Assembly: GCA_003640385.1 (NCBI GenBank)
Contig: RCAB01000078.1
Location: forward strand, 124,001-188,000
Reading direction: 5' to 3'
Source: Setaria digitata
Lineage: Eukaryota > Nematoda > Chromadorea > Rhabditida > Setariidae
Length of the DNA: 64,000 nt
Shown piece by piece: positions 1 to 12,700 of this stretch. The notes beneath the pieces are model-generated. The model had not been told where the DNA came from, did no database searches, and saw nothing but the letters and a program-made list of their open reading frames with translations. Position 1 is the first letter of the stretch; each line of letters begins with the position of its first letter. The position numbers and the translations under genes are program-made.

Positions 1-2270
1 TTGCTAACTGCCCGTATGTATATTCATGTAATTCACTTAATTTTGTGGAGAAGAATAAAGAGTAGACTTCTGTTGTATTGGCACTTTGTCTCGTAGTTCG
101 ACCGAAATTTTTGAAATGTAGCATTTTCGTATGATGAAGAATGGCTTTCCTGCTTCCAGCTCAATTTTCATGACAGATTAGGATTCGACAAATTGCTAGT
201 TACTAATTAATTTTGCGCTTTAAATAAACTGACTAGTCAATTTTCTGACATGCTTTACTTATGGACTTAACCACAAGTTTTTTCTGTGTTTGGAACGGTA
301 CTTATCACTCATATGTTACTGAATTATAATTTTCCTTCATTTTAAATGAAAAGAATAGGTAATGGCTACATACTTATATCACACTGCTTAATTTTCCACG
401 ACAGGTTATATATTATTAATGATATCTGATGGAAAGCTTACAGGTGCCACTTTTTTATCATATTTGTATTCGAGTCTTAAGAATTTCACTATTGCTTGCC
501 AGCTATGATCAAGATTTATTTCACCTTCTCCATACCTGCATAACAATTTTGAAGCAGTTAGTTATGTTAGGCTTCAATGATTTCATTTCTACAGAAATTT
601 AATTCGTTAATGCTTAAATCGTTCTCTTAAACGAAATTCAATATTATCCACTTCACGATTTTTTTGAGATGATGTTGTTACTTATGATAGATGGATGCCA
701 ATGAGAAATAGTAAGACGGCTATTCGAAAAGCATGAGTGTTCATCAATTAGAAGTAATTCTGATGAAAGCTTAACTGTTATTGCAACGTTTTACAAATTG
801 AGTCAATTTATATTTCAATTATTATCAGTTCTAATCAAAATAATTCTGTTCAAATTTCTCTACCTTTTTAATTCTTAATTATTCATCCAACACTACTTCA
901 GTCTAAGTGAACGCTTCTCCTTAGGTGACATTGACTTCCTTAAATTTCTTCTACTGAGTTTGCTTTTCATTTTCACTTTCAGTTATTAGTAGCTGTTCAA
1001 AAGTTTGGCAGAATAAACCTAGCATTTAGTCTTTTTTCTTTTTTAGAATTTATTCAATTGAAATTTGTTTCCATAATGAAAAATCAATTTCTGTGGAGTT
1101 TTCTTGTGCAAATTATTTCTCCCTTTGGAAAGTACAAAAGAGTGGAAGAAAGTCGGGAAGAATGTAATATTAGTTGCGTTTAGCATGGCAGAATTCTTGA
1201 AAACGAAAACTTTCACATTAAAATATCAAATCTTCTTTTAATGATAATTTATTTTGAGAAATTTATTCATTTTGCTTCTCATTTATGATTGTATGATTGT
1301 TCAATATTTACTGCTCATTTTCCAGCTGTTTTCTTCCTTTACTTTAAAATTTAACTTCATATGTTTCTTTTTTTTTTTCTTTTTTAAAATGAAAGTAAAA
1401 AAATTTGCTCATTTGTTGTTGTTTACACTGGGGAACATACACAGTAGAATGGATTATTTTTCATTTCATATAGACAAGTTTTAACGATAAAATTATTTTG
1501 AATTGGTTCCAAACCCTTCAATTTTTATTTTTCGTTTTTCAATTGATAAGGGCTTGTTGATTTGCTCATTTTTCGCAAAATTGGGAAAAGAGGTGAAATT
1601 TAAATTTATGTGTTAGACTTCATAATTTTTTTGCTTTCTTCTGAATTTTCTTCCAAAGAAATTTTTACAAATGATATACAAAATCATTAAACGAAACGTA
1701 TTATTACCGCTTGATTAATGCAACTCATTTACAACTTACACCGAAAAAACAGCCTTTGAAGTTACTTAACAAGTAAATTACTGGAATTAAAAATAAAATT
1801 CTCGGGTGCGTAACACAACATAGAATAAAACTAAAACCAGAAGAAGTAAACTGCTAAAATTAAAATTACTGAACGAAGGTTCAGGAGTAGTATTCAGTAG
1901 AATCAGATGCTAAAGATGTATCATCTGGTTGTTACTCCGGAATATTGTGTATTGCTAACCTGCGTGTCCCTAATTGAGAGAGAAGCTAATTTTGAGACTT
2001 TGGAGCATCAATGATATATACCGAAGTTTTTTCATTTGAGAGTGTTTTTATATTGGAATAAAAGGAAATTTAAATGTTTGGGATTCAATTATAAAAAAAA
2101 TCTCTTTTTTCCTTAAAAAAATGGCAAGAAACCGGAAGAAAAAGTAAAATTTAAAAAATGCAGCAATTTTTGAGAAAATTGAGGAGGTTGGTTCTTCTCT
2201 GAACCATCTTGGACGCTATGAGCAAATAGATGATAATGCTAGTTAGCCCGTTAGGATGTCTCACAGCCAG
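1..2270. other. Non-genic AT-rich stretch upstream of the swiprosin gene
   Basis: I see no convincing exon on either strand. The only long open stretch, near 1254-1484, is T-rich and F/L-dominated, as expected by chance in this composition. Around 1900-1990 and 2200-2300 the composition becomes more mixed, with several CpG and a GTAAGT donor-like site at 2281. This may be the promoter or an untranslated first exon of the gene that starts coding at 2455. No canonical TATA element stands out. Confidence 0.5.
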
Positions 2271-2342
2271 CTGTTAGTGTGTAAGTTGGATAGTTGATAT
2301 TAGCAGAGACAGAAGGGATGTGCAAGAGAGTTGGAGGCCTTA

Positions 2343-2408
2343 AAAGTTCGAGCTCGAAAACCCTGCAAGCGGCATAAAGTTCGAGCTCGAGAGTTCTGCA
2401 GACGACAT
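2343..2408. repeat. Imperfect 33-bp tandem duplication in the 5' leader/promoter of the swiprosin gene
   Basis: Two adjacent copies, 2343-2375 and 2376-2408, share the start AAAGTTCGAGCTCGA and end with similar CTGCA..CG.CAT segments. Each contains the 10-bp palindrome TCGAGCTCGA. The array ends 46 bases before the ATG at 2455, so it lies in the leader or core promoter. The duplicated palindrome could be a paired binding site, but that is inference. Confidence 0.8.
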
Positions 2409-2454
2409 TAGTCATCAGTTGTGAAGGAAGAAGAAGGAAGCGTTTGTTCTAACT

Positions 2455-5400
2455 ATGGCTGATAAGGAACTGGCTATCAAATTAGCAAAAAGATTTAATA
2501 AATTGAGCTTTGACGCGGATGAAGGTGCGCGAACGTTCGCGAACAGTAGCCAGGTACCTCAGACTGTCATTCCGGAAGCACCACCGCTACCACCACAAGG
2601 GCAACAAACGCCACCATTCCGGACAGTATCGGGGGATGAATACACTGATATGGACAAACTTATCGAGCAGACACTTCATAACATGGAAGTCACTTCTCGA
2701 GAAACACCAACTAATCCGTTTACCTCAGTATACATGCCTCAATCCAAATCATCAAGAATCGGGGATGCTATTACTTCTCAAGGTAGATTTTCCATTTTCC
2801 ATTAAAAATTCATTTCAGCATAATTTTCCGATTTGATTTAAAATCTCGATATAAATATACAACCATCAATTTTTAGACTGCATATCACTTTTTAAATGAT
2901 TACTTTATCTACCTAAAGATGAGCACTAGTTGCAGTAAAAATTCATGAACCTCAAGTCGTCGAAAGTAGCAATTTATCGCCGCTATTACCTAAATGTACC
3001 GCTCCGATTGTTCCCATCATTCACCACAAAGGTAGTCAACACGAAAAATCAATGAAGTTTGTTTCCGATGATTTGCTCCTTCAAAAGGTATTTTTCCTTC
3101 TTTGGGATTAATCAGTACTGCTATTGTTAATTGCTTAGCAGTACTGTCTGAATATATAATTACTGCGAATCAGAGCTTTTCGAATATCTGAAAAGAAGCA
3201 AAATTCAAACAAAACTTTGGTCTCTCCTCTTTAAACTAAGAATGGGTTATGGCGCATAGCGCGGGAAGGTCACCGACAAAATGCGAAACGTGAAATAGGC
3301 GCTTCGTACACTTTTTACTCAAGCATTCTTGCCTTCGACTTGGTGCCACCTGAAAAAATACATTCTTTCCCATTTTTCCTATCTAAATTGGTTCGTTTTC
3401 ACTCTAAGAAGTCTCTTTTGCGTAATTTATCATCTCTATTCACTTGTTAATTTGCTCAATAAGGATTGAGTAGATTAATTAGAATTCAAATCATTGGAAT
3501 CAACCTGTTATCACATTTGAATTCTCTGAAAGATGTACTTTAGTTGAATGAGGTCAAATCGATACAATTTTAAATGCAAGAAATGACAATGAGTGACGTT
3601 CAAAAACATGTAATTAACTACTTTGGAAGGAAAAGGCAAAATTCATTTTGAAAGAAAATGTTTGAATCATATCGTGTCGGGTAATTTGTAGCGATACTGC
3701 ATCTCGAATGGTGCATAAATTCACCTATAAATTTTAATAACCGCAACGAGATAATAAGCGAAGTAGTTAATTCATTTGAAATATATTAATTTAATTTAGA
3801 GTTTGAAACTGTCCATTTATCCATAAATTTAATTATTTGTTTTGTCAAGAACTTTCGAATTCGGCGATCTAATTCAGATATTGTCAAGAGCGAAAACCTC
3901 GCCACATTATTTCATGTTTTAATAGATCACCAAATACTTCCGAAATCACTTCAGATTTTTTATCTTTAACTATTTAGCAGATATCAAAAAAAAAGGTGAA
4001 ATTTCTACGTTTGGAAAAAAAAAAGAGAAAGTTGAAATTTCTGTTGTTAATATAATTAAAATAGTGTTTAGCATTTATTTGTTTCTTCATACTCTTTTAG
4101 AATCTTGGACATATTTCCACGTCATACTTCTGAATGATTGTAATAATAGATTTCCAAATCAAAGTTTTTTTTGTCTTGAAAATTAAAATTGAAAATAAGC
4201 TAGGAAATTAAAGTAAAAAGAAAAAGAAAAATGAAAAGTGAACATTTAAGGATGCATTTATTCATTGTTCTATGACTCTGCGATAATTGAATACAATTTC
4301 CATTTCAATCATTCGATAGGAAAGGGACGAATTGGAAGCAAAGTTGGCGAAACAAAGACAGAAAAGGTCAACGGTACCTGCAGGAACGGAAAATACAACG
4401 CATTTCGCTGTTAATGGGAGTGAAGAATTAAGAATGACTTCCGAAACAACAATCTCTCAACTTAGTCCAATTGGCAGTCCATTACCGCCACCAGTTTTCC
4501 CGAAGAGTACCTCTATTGATCCTGTCTTAATGGAATCACAAAAAATAGAATCACAGTGGGAAAAGCCACCTCCAACTTCGAAGAAACCCACTTGCTCCGT
4601 AAGTATTACTGTTTTTTTCTTACTAATTGCAGTAGTATCCCTGAATTGTAGAAGTACGACTTTACAAATTATACCTATCATATTTAACTACCTGACTGAC
4701 CTAAATTATCATTTATTATTCTGGAGTTTTATTGTTTGATTGACTAATTTATTGCATAGTTTTGAGCCAGAAATAGCTTTTCGAGAATCACATCTCATTA
4801 AAATGTTCCCTTTGAAGACCACTGCGTTCATTGAATTGAGATGAAATTTCCCAACATTTAAATAAAGTAGAAAATATCTAAATAAATATTGCACAATACT
4901 GTTCTCATTCTTTTCAAATCATGGAAAATATTCCTCATATTTAGAGCAGCACATTTTGTCATACTTAAATATTATGGGATTCTTCCAACTTTCCTCCACT
5001 CGCTCTAAAGCTCATCTCCTCCTCTTTTCTGGATCTATAATAACCATCCCTGTATGTTCAACTGCCATGTCATAATTATCACTTAATTACCATGTAGTAG
5101 TGTGGATCAACATGTTGGTGTTGTTGTTGCTCCATTTTCAACGAAATTACTTTCACTTTTCTAAATCATTCCCTCCTTGTAATATCGGTAACTGAGCTTC
5201 AAACAAGTCCAGCCAAAGTAAGTAATAATCAGTAGCACAGATGATTTTTTCTTTTTCTATTAGCAATATCAATAAATTTATAAATGAGAGTCGAATTTGA
5301 AATCGATTCCTCGCTCGACATCTAAACCACTATTGTCTGTTAATTTTCGGACTTTTCTGTTCCGAATATTTTGCTCCGGATTATCACGCTTAGAACTGAT

Positions 5401-8400
5401 ACTTGTCCTATGTGCTATTATGATAGTCCACATCAGTATGGATGAGGTTAATTTAATCCCCATATTCCTATAAATTAATAAGATATGCTGCAGTATTTCA
5501 TATTTCACCGTTTAAATGAACAGGGATTTATCCATTTCGTTTTTTTTCTTTGCCAAAAAAAATTTTTTCTCCAATTTATTTATTTGATATATAAAATGTC
5601 ATTTCCTTTTTAAAAAATAAAATGTTATTCTTTACTTCAAACCAATAAAACGATTGATTACCGTAAAGATACATTAGTTTACTCACGACCAAGCACATCT
5701 AGTCATATTTCTGTGTAGTCAAAATTAAAAGCATTTGTCAAATACTAAAAAATGCGAAGTGAGAGCAAATGCTTCTTCAACAAAAGATTGATAAAGTTGA
5801 ATTTTTTGATGAAATTCAACTTAGAATATCATAAAACTATTTAGCATGTCAAAGATTTTTGCAAAGTTGTTGATTAGCTGCTCATTTATGCCTCACTGCA
5901 TATTATTCTGCTCATTATCGTGTTAAATTTGGTTGCAAATTTCGATGGTTCTTTTATCAACATGTTTATCATAATTTCTACATTTAATAATCTGCACTTA
6001 TCATAAGGAGATGTAAGTTGAGATTTAAAATCATATGTTTTTATTTGAGAGAAACACTAAATTAAGTTCTCAATATCTGCAACGAATTGTTCATTTAAGT
6101 TTCACTGAACTATTTAAGAAAAAATTGGAGATTTCAGATCGACTTTTCATGTTAACTGAACGACACATAACGCTTTAGTAACTGATATTTAAATTAATTG
6201 TTATAATAAGATGGTGCAATTATTTCAACTCTTATTTCGAAAATGAAAATGATATAATTAATGAGTTGAAAAGAAAATTCCTAATGTTGCATCATCGTTC
6301 ATTTGGCAAAAAAGAAAGGTATTATTAAATGTTTGGTATACTTTGGTACCGGACGATTTTATTGTTCAGTTTGAATTTTCATTTTCATTTTCATTTTTCA
6401 TTAAAACTGAAAGGAAGGACACTTTTTGTTTACGGTTTTTATTTTGATGAAGTGTGATTGAAACGAAATTTTTTTGCTCAGTATGGACTTTGAAGTTTAA
6501 CTCTCATTTTTATTCTCTTTCTCCTTTATTTAATCATTCCTAGTGTGGTGGTGAAGCCATTCCTAATATTCATCGACAAAGTTATCATTCATTTGTCGTA
6601 TCATATTTTGTTGTCTTTTACATTTTTATAAATTTCTGCAATATTTGTAAGCTAAATTATCAATAGATTATAATTGATTGCATTATTCAATGAAACGATT
6701 AGTTGATTGATAAGAAAAAATCTATTACATATATAATAGATATATATATATAGTGGATATGTATGCACTGTAAATATTTTAGGCTTCTAGTGTATAACTT
6801 GTGCAAGTTTCAGGCTTGCATCGTAACTTTTGTAAGTTGTCAGTAATTTTAGAAATTCGAGTATTTGGTTATGGAAATAATTATATAAACAAAAAATTTG
6901 TACATTTTTCCCGCTCTTTGCTAATAAACCTTACCATTGTCGGTTCCAAATAATATTCATAAAATTTCCAGAATGACAAAGGGAAAATGTCGTTAGCTGT
7001 AGTCATTCTTTACTATCGCAATAAAATTCATACAATTGCAACAGAAAATTTTATTCGGCTTAGAATTGGCCACTTTTATTGCTTCATTTTAAGAAAAGAA
7101 GATAATCTGTGAATTTATTATATTTTGGAAATTCCCGAATTGGTATGCAAGAGATTTCACTGCAAGGCTAAAGAATCGATGGGTGTTTAATATTCCACTG
7201 AGTTTCTGCAAAATATTTCAACATTTTTTCAATTTTTTTTCTCTTAATATTATTTTCAAAAAGAAATCCTTCTGTATTGAGTTTGTCTGTTCTTTGGTTT
7301 ATTTTCAAAGATTTTCACTGATTCCTTTTTTCCGCCCATATTCATTCATTTGTACTTCATTTCTTGTAATATCCCGAGTTTCTCTTTTTTTTTTATACAC
7401 TTCAGCCACTGTTTTTTCTCAGTGATCAAACCTTTTTCAATATGAAAGGCCCAAGCCTGTTTTATACCATTACCAGTCCTTAGCCATTGGCTGTAATTAT
7501 GTTCAATCTCTGGTTAAGCCTTCATTCGTAAAGGGTCTGAATCATTGCTACTAGTCTGAAGACATACTCTCGAGAAGACAAAATCAATTTTATTCGCTGT
7601 CAACAATTTATTTCCTCTCTTTCTCTCTCTTGGCTTTCATTCTTTGGTTTTATATGCTTTGGATATTATTTGCACTATCAAATCATTTACTCGAACTTTT
7701 TTCTAATTTCTTGAAAAGATTCAACGGGGAAGGAATCTTGCCAATGAACAGTTAAGGAAAGCAACGATTTTGCCCGGTATCGAAATGTGAATCTTTGAAA
7801 TTTAATTTTTGAGGATCTAAATTTGTTAGTGAATTCTACTGTGGTTTGAATTGCTTTTAAATTTAATTCCGATGAGTTGGAAATTGTAGCATTTCACTGA
7901 AAAGCAATTCGCTGAAGTCCATTTGTTTAAATGCAAAAAAAATTAATGCAAACGATGACTGTTATCCTATCAGTGAATCAATGATTGTTTAGTCATCCGA
8001 AATACAATCATTCTTTTTCCTCATCAGGACAACTACACACATTCCAATCGCTGTTGCTGGAATTAATGAAATAAATTCATCTAACTTTTAAATCATCAAC
8101 TGATAGCAAGAAAGTTAGCGGATTCTACCGGAAATTCTTTCTTGGCCTTTACAGAAGTTAAATGAAATTGCTTCATTTCAGTCTTTTTTTATCAAATTTC
8201 CTTTTGTTCATCATTCATCACTGAAGTTTCGATCAACCACAAAAAAGAACTTCTCCCCAACTCTGCTTCTTGATCAAAAAAATGAGTTTCATTACAAAAG
8301 TGTATGCCATCTGATAAGACATTTGATTGTGAATGAAGTGATAAAAATGTTTTTAAGATTGTCATGAAACAAACGTTAAGTTCACCAACCTGTTCTACTA

Positions 8401-9787
8401 CTTTGCAATCATCTCCAAATAATGATGGCAATGAATTAGCTGCCAAATTAGCCAGAAGAAATATGATTGTCGAAGGTTAGCATTTTCCTTTGTCTTTATT
8501 TATTAACTTTCTTCCCTTATTTTATCGTTTGATCAATTAAAAGCAGAACAACTGCCGGTATTATCACTATTAGTACTATTGGTCATTATGAATAGACTTT
8601 TACATGAAAAACGTAGTTGTAACAGGTGAACCGGTGGAGCAAGCAAAGCCTCCCAAACTTGGTATCTATTCTGAATTTCATGAATTTACACGGAAACAAA
8701 TTAAGTACTTCATGGAGACTTTTAAAAAGTTAGTTTCATTGTGATCTCAGAAGTCTAATTATTATCACTATTAGTACTACTGATCACTATAGTTAGACTT
8801 TTACGGTTGTTTCTCTTTAAAACTTTTAAGATTTGCAAATTTATGCAGGAATTTCATAAATCAAACACATAGATTAATGGAAGAGAAGAACCTAATAATT
8901 TTCAAGTTTTTACCTCTCAAAACTAGAACATCTTCTTTGTTAAAAATCTCCCATCTTTATTTTCTTCAGGCTAACGAAATTATCATAGATGCACAATAAC
9001 AATTACATTATGTCTAGTTTTTTTCCTCTCTCTTTTTACCTTTCACAAGTTCTTAAATGATTGTGGAATTATAGATATGATGAAGATCATGATAATTTTA
9101 TCGATTTCAATGAATTAAAACGGATGATGGAAAAGTTGGGTGAAGCGCAAACACATATTGCACTTAAAAATATGCTCAAATTGGTTACTCTTTTTCTAGA
9201 TAGAGACTTTGTATAATTACATTATTTAATTAACATATCTCAACAAATGATTTTCTAAAACCTCCTCTTCCTGTCTCTTAACTCTATCTCAGGTAGATGA
9301 AGATCAAGACGGTAAAGTAAGTCCTCGAGAGTTCATGCTTATATTCCGTTATGCATCTACCGGTCAACTATCTTGTGCCGAAGTTTTCAATGAACTGGCC
9401 GCATCAGTAGATGTTATCAAGGAAGGTGTACATGCCGCTGCTGATTTCTTCCAGGCTAAAGTTTCTACTTATTTATTTTTGAAATACGATTTCGAGCTTC
9501 TTTCATATATTTGCTTTAATTTAATGCATAGAATACCATGCATTTTAATCCAACCGTTATTTTATTATCAGTTATCGCAAGTTTCTCTGAATGCAAGCAA
9601 ATCAAAAGGCAATAATTTCGTACTTTATTTGTAAATTTTCATTCTTTTGTTAAAGATCGAAGAACAAACGAAACTCAGCAAGTTCGAGGAAGAAATTCGA
9701 GCTGAACAAGAAGAAAGGAAGTTACAACAAGCTGAAAAAAAAGAACGTCGCCAACAGTTTCTTGCAAATAAAGCAGTTTTCATATGA
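2455..9787 (+). CDS. Swip-1: EF-hand domain protein of the EFHD/swiprosin family (eight exons)
   Basis: Exons 2455-2782, 2936-3087, 4320-4598, 8358-8475, 8626-8728, 9075-9183, 9293-9460 and 9656-9787 join in frame with GT/AG borders to give 462 residues ending in TGA. The last five exons match EFHD1/EFHD2 (swiprosin): a GIYSEFHEFTRKQI lead-in, EF-hand 1 with loop DEDHDNFIDFNE (about 329-340), EF-hand 2 with loop DEDQDGKVSPRE (about 365-376), then a charged C-terminal helix containing FEEEIRAEQEERK. Loop positions 1, 3, 5 and 12 are intact, so both hands should bind Ca2+. Known family role: Ca2+-regulated F-actin binding and bundling at lamellipodia. The first three exons add about 253 mostly disordered, proline- and serine-rich residues. 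They carry two further copies of an ELxxKLAK motif that EFHD proteins also have. An ATG at 8364, behind the acceptor at 8357, gives a 207-residue form near the usual family length. The first ATG is chosen because it opens the ELAIKLAKR motif. The EF core is very secure; fusion of exons 1-3 to it rests on phase and motif. Confidence 0.9.
5278..5463 (-). CDS. Possible small secreted peptide nested antisense in the swiprosin intron
   Basis: This is a 61-codon single-exon frame from ATG at 5463 to TAA at 5278. It lies inside the 3.7-kb intron 4598-8358 of the swiprosin gene, on the opposite strand. A possible splice acceptor, TTTATAG, ends five bases before the ATG, so trans-splicing could supply the 5' end. 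The N-terminus (MGIKLTSSILMWTIIIAHRT) looks like a weak signal peptide. The rest is very polar, with a KR pair just after the hydrophobic part and many R, K, D and N. Codons such as CGA, CGT, CGG, GTC and CCG are richer in G+C than the surrounding intron, which favours coding. I recognise no family. It could be a chance frame, and no close polyadenylation signal is evident. Confidence 0.3.
   Translation of the reverse strand: MGIKLTSSILMWTIIIAHRTSISSKRDNPEQNIRNRKVRKLTDNSGLDVERGIDFKFDSHL
8561..8804. repeat. Direct 43-bp repeats flanking swiprosin exon 5
   Basis: Copies at 8561-8603 and 8762-8804 start with TTATCACTATTAGTACTA and end with TAGACTTTTAC, with only a few mismatches. One sits in the intron before exon 8626-8728 and the other in the intron after it. 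The spacing is 201 bases. They may mark an old local duplication, or be paired intronic elements. Confidence 0.8.
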
Positions 9788-12700
9788 TAAACTTTGCCAA
9801 TGTAATTGTTTCAATTCATTTTATGGATTCCAAATATCAATCTGATTGCCAGTGTTAATGATATGATATAATGAATTTACTTATTTTTCAATTATTTGCA
9901 CCGTTTGATATAGTTCGACATCTAACCGAACAATTTGTTCTTTTGTTCTTCTCGTTTTCTCAGTTTTACTTTTCAAAGATTCATCTTTGGCTCTGTTCTC
10001 TGGCTTACTATTAGCTAGCATTGCAAACCACAAATTACACTATCATATGAGCAGTGATGTGTTTCAATCTTATCACTATCAAGTTAGTTTAATTTTATTA
10101 CAACATAGACGAAAATATTTCTTCCGTTTACTATAACGTTTTCATAACGAAAACAGGGGACTTTTTGACAAAAATTTTCAGAAAGATAACTTTCCTAAAT
10201 TAGCCGAACATTTGTTTCTCATTGTTCTTTTATCCTTCCACTTTTGTACTATTTGTTTTACAAAGTAAACTTCTAAAATTGATCTTTCTGTTAACATCAG
10301 TATGACACCGACATACTGCGCATTGCAGTAGCACAAACTTTAGATTTTTCTTTCTGACTTAGATTAGTTATTATACTGAAGATGATCATATCACAGTATC
10401 CGCAAAACTTTACGTAAGAAACTTTGCCGTAATTTAGAAAGTACTATTTATTCATTGAATTGTAGTGAGTATAGATAGTTCGAATCTAAAATCAAATTAT
10501 ATAGAAATTACTACTGTACTGCAAGTTAGGAATTAGGAAGGTGTGATTTAAATGAAGACGATAAAATCAACATTGTATTAAAAGTTAAGTGAAATGCTTA
10601 ATTTTTTTTTTTTATCTCTACTGGTTGGTTGAAGCAAATTGGTTCCACTAGACTGAATTCTAAAGCTTCAAGAATTTTTTTCATATTTCAAGCGCAGATC
10701 AGAAACTGGCTATATTTAAGCTATCAGAATGGAGTAACAATCTTTTATTGATAAAAAAAACTTTTAAATTATCCAGTAGATTCCCTCGATTTGCTCGCTT
10801 ATGAGTTGTATAATAATTATTACTCGGAAATTGTTTTATAGAATTAATATATATAATTTTTCCCAAGTACATATATATATATATATATATATTATTAATT
10901 ATATAATTAATATAATTAATTATATATATATACGTACTTCAAAAAAAGAAGATATACACATATCTTTATTTTTTTCGAAGTACATAAATTTTATATTTTT
11001 GTTTCATTTGATTTCAAATTTAAAACTGCAATATTACTTCAATGCTGAATTTTATGTCGATTATTTTGGCATTTCTGCTCTTCAAATACTGGTAAAAAAA
11101 CTAACTAATTATATTAATTGCAAGCAAATAAATGAGCACATCCAGTGTCTGCGCTATCGGCAAGTGTGAAAGCAGTTGCAGTTGAAAGGATGAACATCTC
11201 AATTCAAGGGGGTCACTTACACTTGGCGACACTTGTCGCTTAGTTACAATTCTCCTAAGCAACGATGAAGTAGGTGTTTTGCAGCCAACTTGGCAGTGTC
11301 GTTAATTTAATTAATTAGTTTTTTCACACCAAATTTTATTTTGGATTGAAATATAACACAAGGTAGTAACTTTTGTGAATTGAATTTAAATTTGCATATT
11401 ACATTATCCAGTTAAATTAAATTGAAACATGTCAATACCATTAAGCTCAGGTTAATATTAGAATTCTTTTAAATAAGCAGCTGTCACCGAACAGAGAATC
11501 ATTTAAATTATCCTATTAACTAAGGTATCCAAATTGTGCACAATGTTGTAAATGATGGGCTGTGATATAGCATTAAGAAATTGGATCATAGTCATGCCGA
11601 AATTTGTCGGAAAAAGGATTATTGTCTAGTCGTCGAGTCAGTATATTCTTCACTCTTCAAAATTTCCTAAAATACATCAAACGACCTTTCCAGTCTACTG
11701 TACCACTAATGAGAGTTGCTACTGTGTACATTACAGCGTAATTAACAGTTTTGCAGTAAGAATTGTGAAATCTACGATCATCTTATTGCAGTAGTAATAT
11801 ATTCAATGAAGAAACTTCTAATTTGAATTAAAATGTTCATAGAAAAGTGACATTTGAAATTTCGAAATTGTTTTGGCTTCATGAAAATTTTTTAGACTCT
11901 ATTCTTAATTTTTTCACTTTCATTTAAAAATCCATTTTCTAAAAGTTTTTTCATTTTTTTTTTACTTTCCTCATTTAATGCTATTTTTTACTTGTTTACC
12001 GGAAAATTACTAGATTTTCCATATGATTTAGTTTTTTCATTTAGTCATTGAAATTGTTAGAAAGAATATTTGCTCAGACTACTAGCAGATTTGCTAAGAA
12101 AATGCGAATGGAAGGAGAATGTTGTTCAAATCAAAGAATACTAAAAAATTATTATGAAAACAGCAAGAGCACAATTTATATCCTTGAATTATTGAAGAAT
12201 TTTTAAAACATACTATCCATCCTGAAAAGAGGGCAAATGATACAATTAAGTGATGTTTATTAATAATGAATAGATAAAAAGGCTTAAAACAATTATCAAG
12301 AAGGCAGTGATGAACTTCTGAAATAAGCTTTCTTGGATTACTTCAGTTATTCTTATCTTCTGATAACGCAGTAAATCCTTTCGAATTATATGAAACGACG
12401 ACTATTTAGGGAGTTTAAGTTTGTGCTAGATGTTGCGATGTTACAACGGGTCTTAAAAGCTTGACGAAAGATGGGATCATCAAGTAATTACGGTAACAAA
12501 ATAATTATCGGCTTAACTCAAAGTTTACAAGTATTAAATACAGTTCAGCACAATTTATTAATAAATGTCTTGGAAACTTCGTACCGCCGCCTGTTAAAGA
12601 CTTTTCAATGAGAAAGCAGTAAATTTAAAGATAAAATATGTAGGAAAAATAACAAAAAATAGAAAAAATTTAATTTATGAGAAATGAAAAAAGTTCACAG

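Noticed and set aside
4457..4681. 74-codon minus frame
   Set aside because: Antisense shadow of swiprosin exon 3 (4320-4598).
8192..8446. 84-codon minus frame
   Set aside because: Antisense shadow overlapping swiprosin exon 4, without its own splice or start signals.
10801..11169. 122-codon plus frame
   Set aside because: Built on TA/AT simple sequence, rich in I/Y/N, with no splice or family support.
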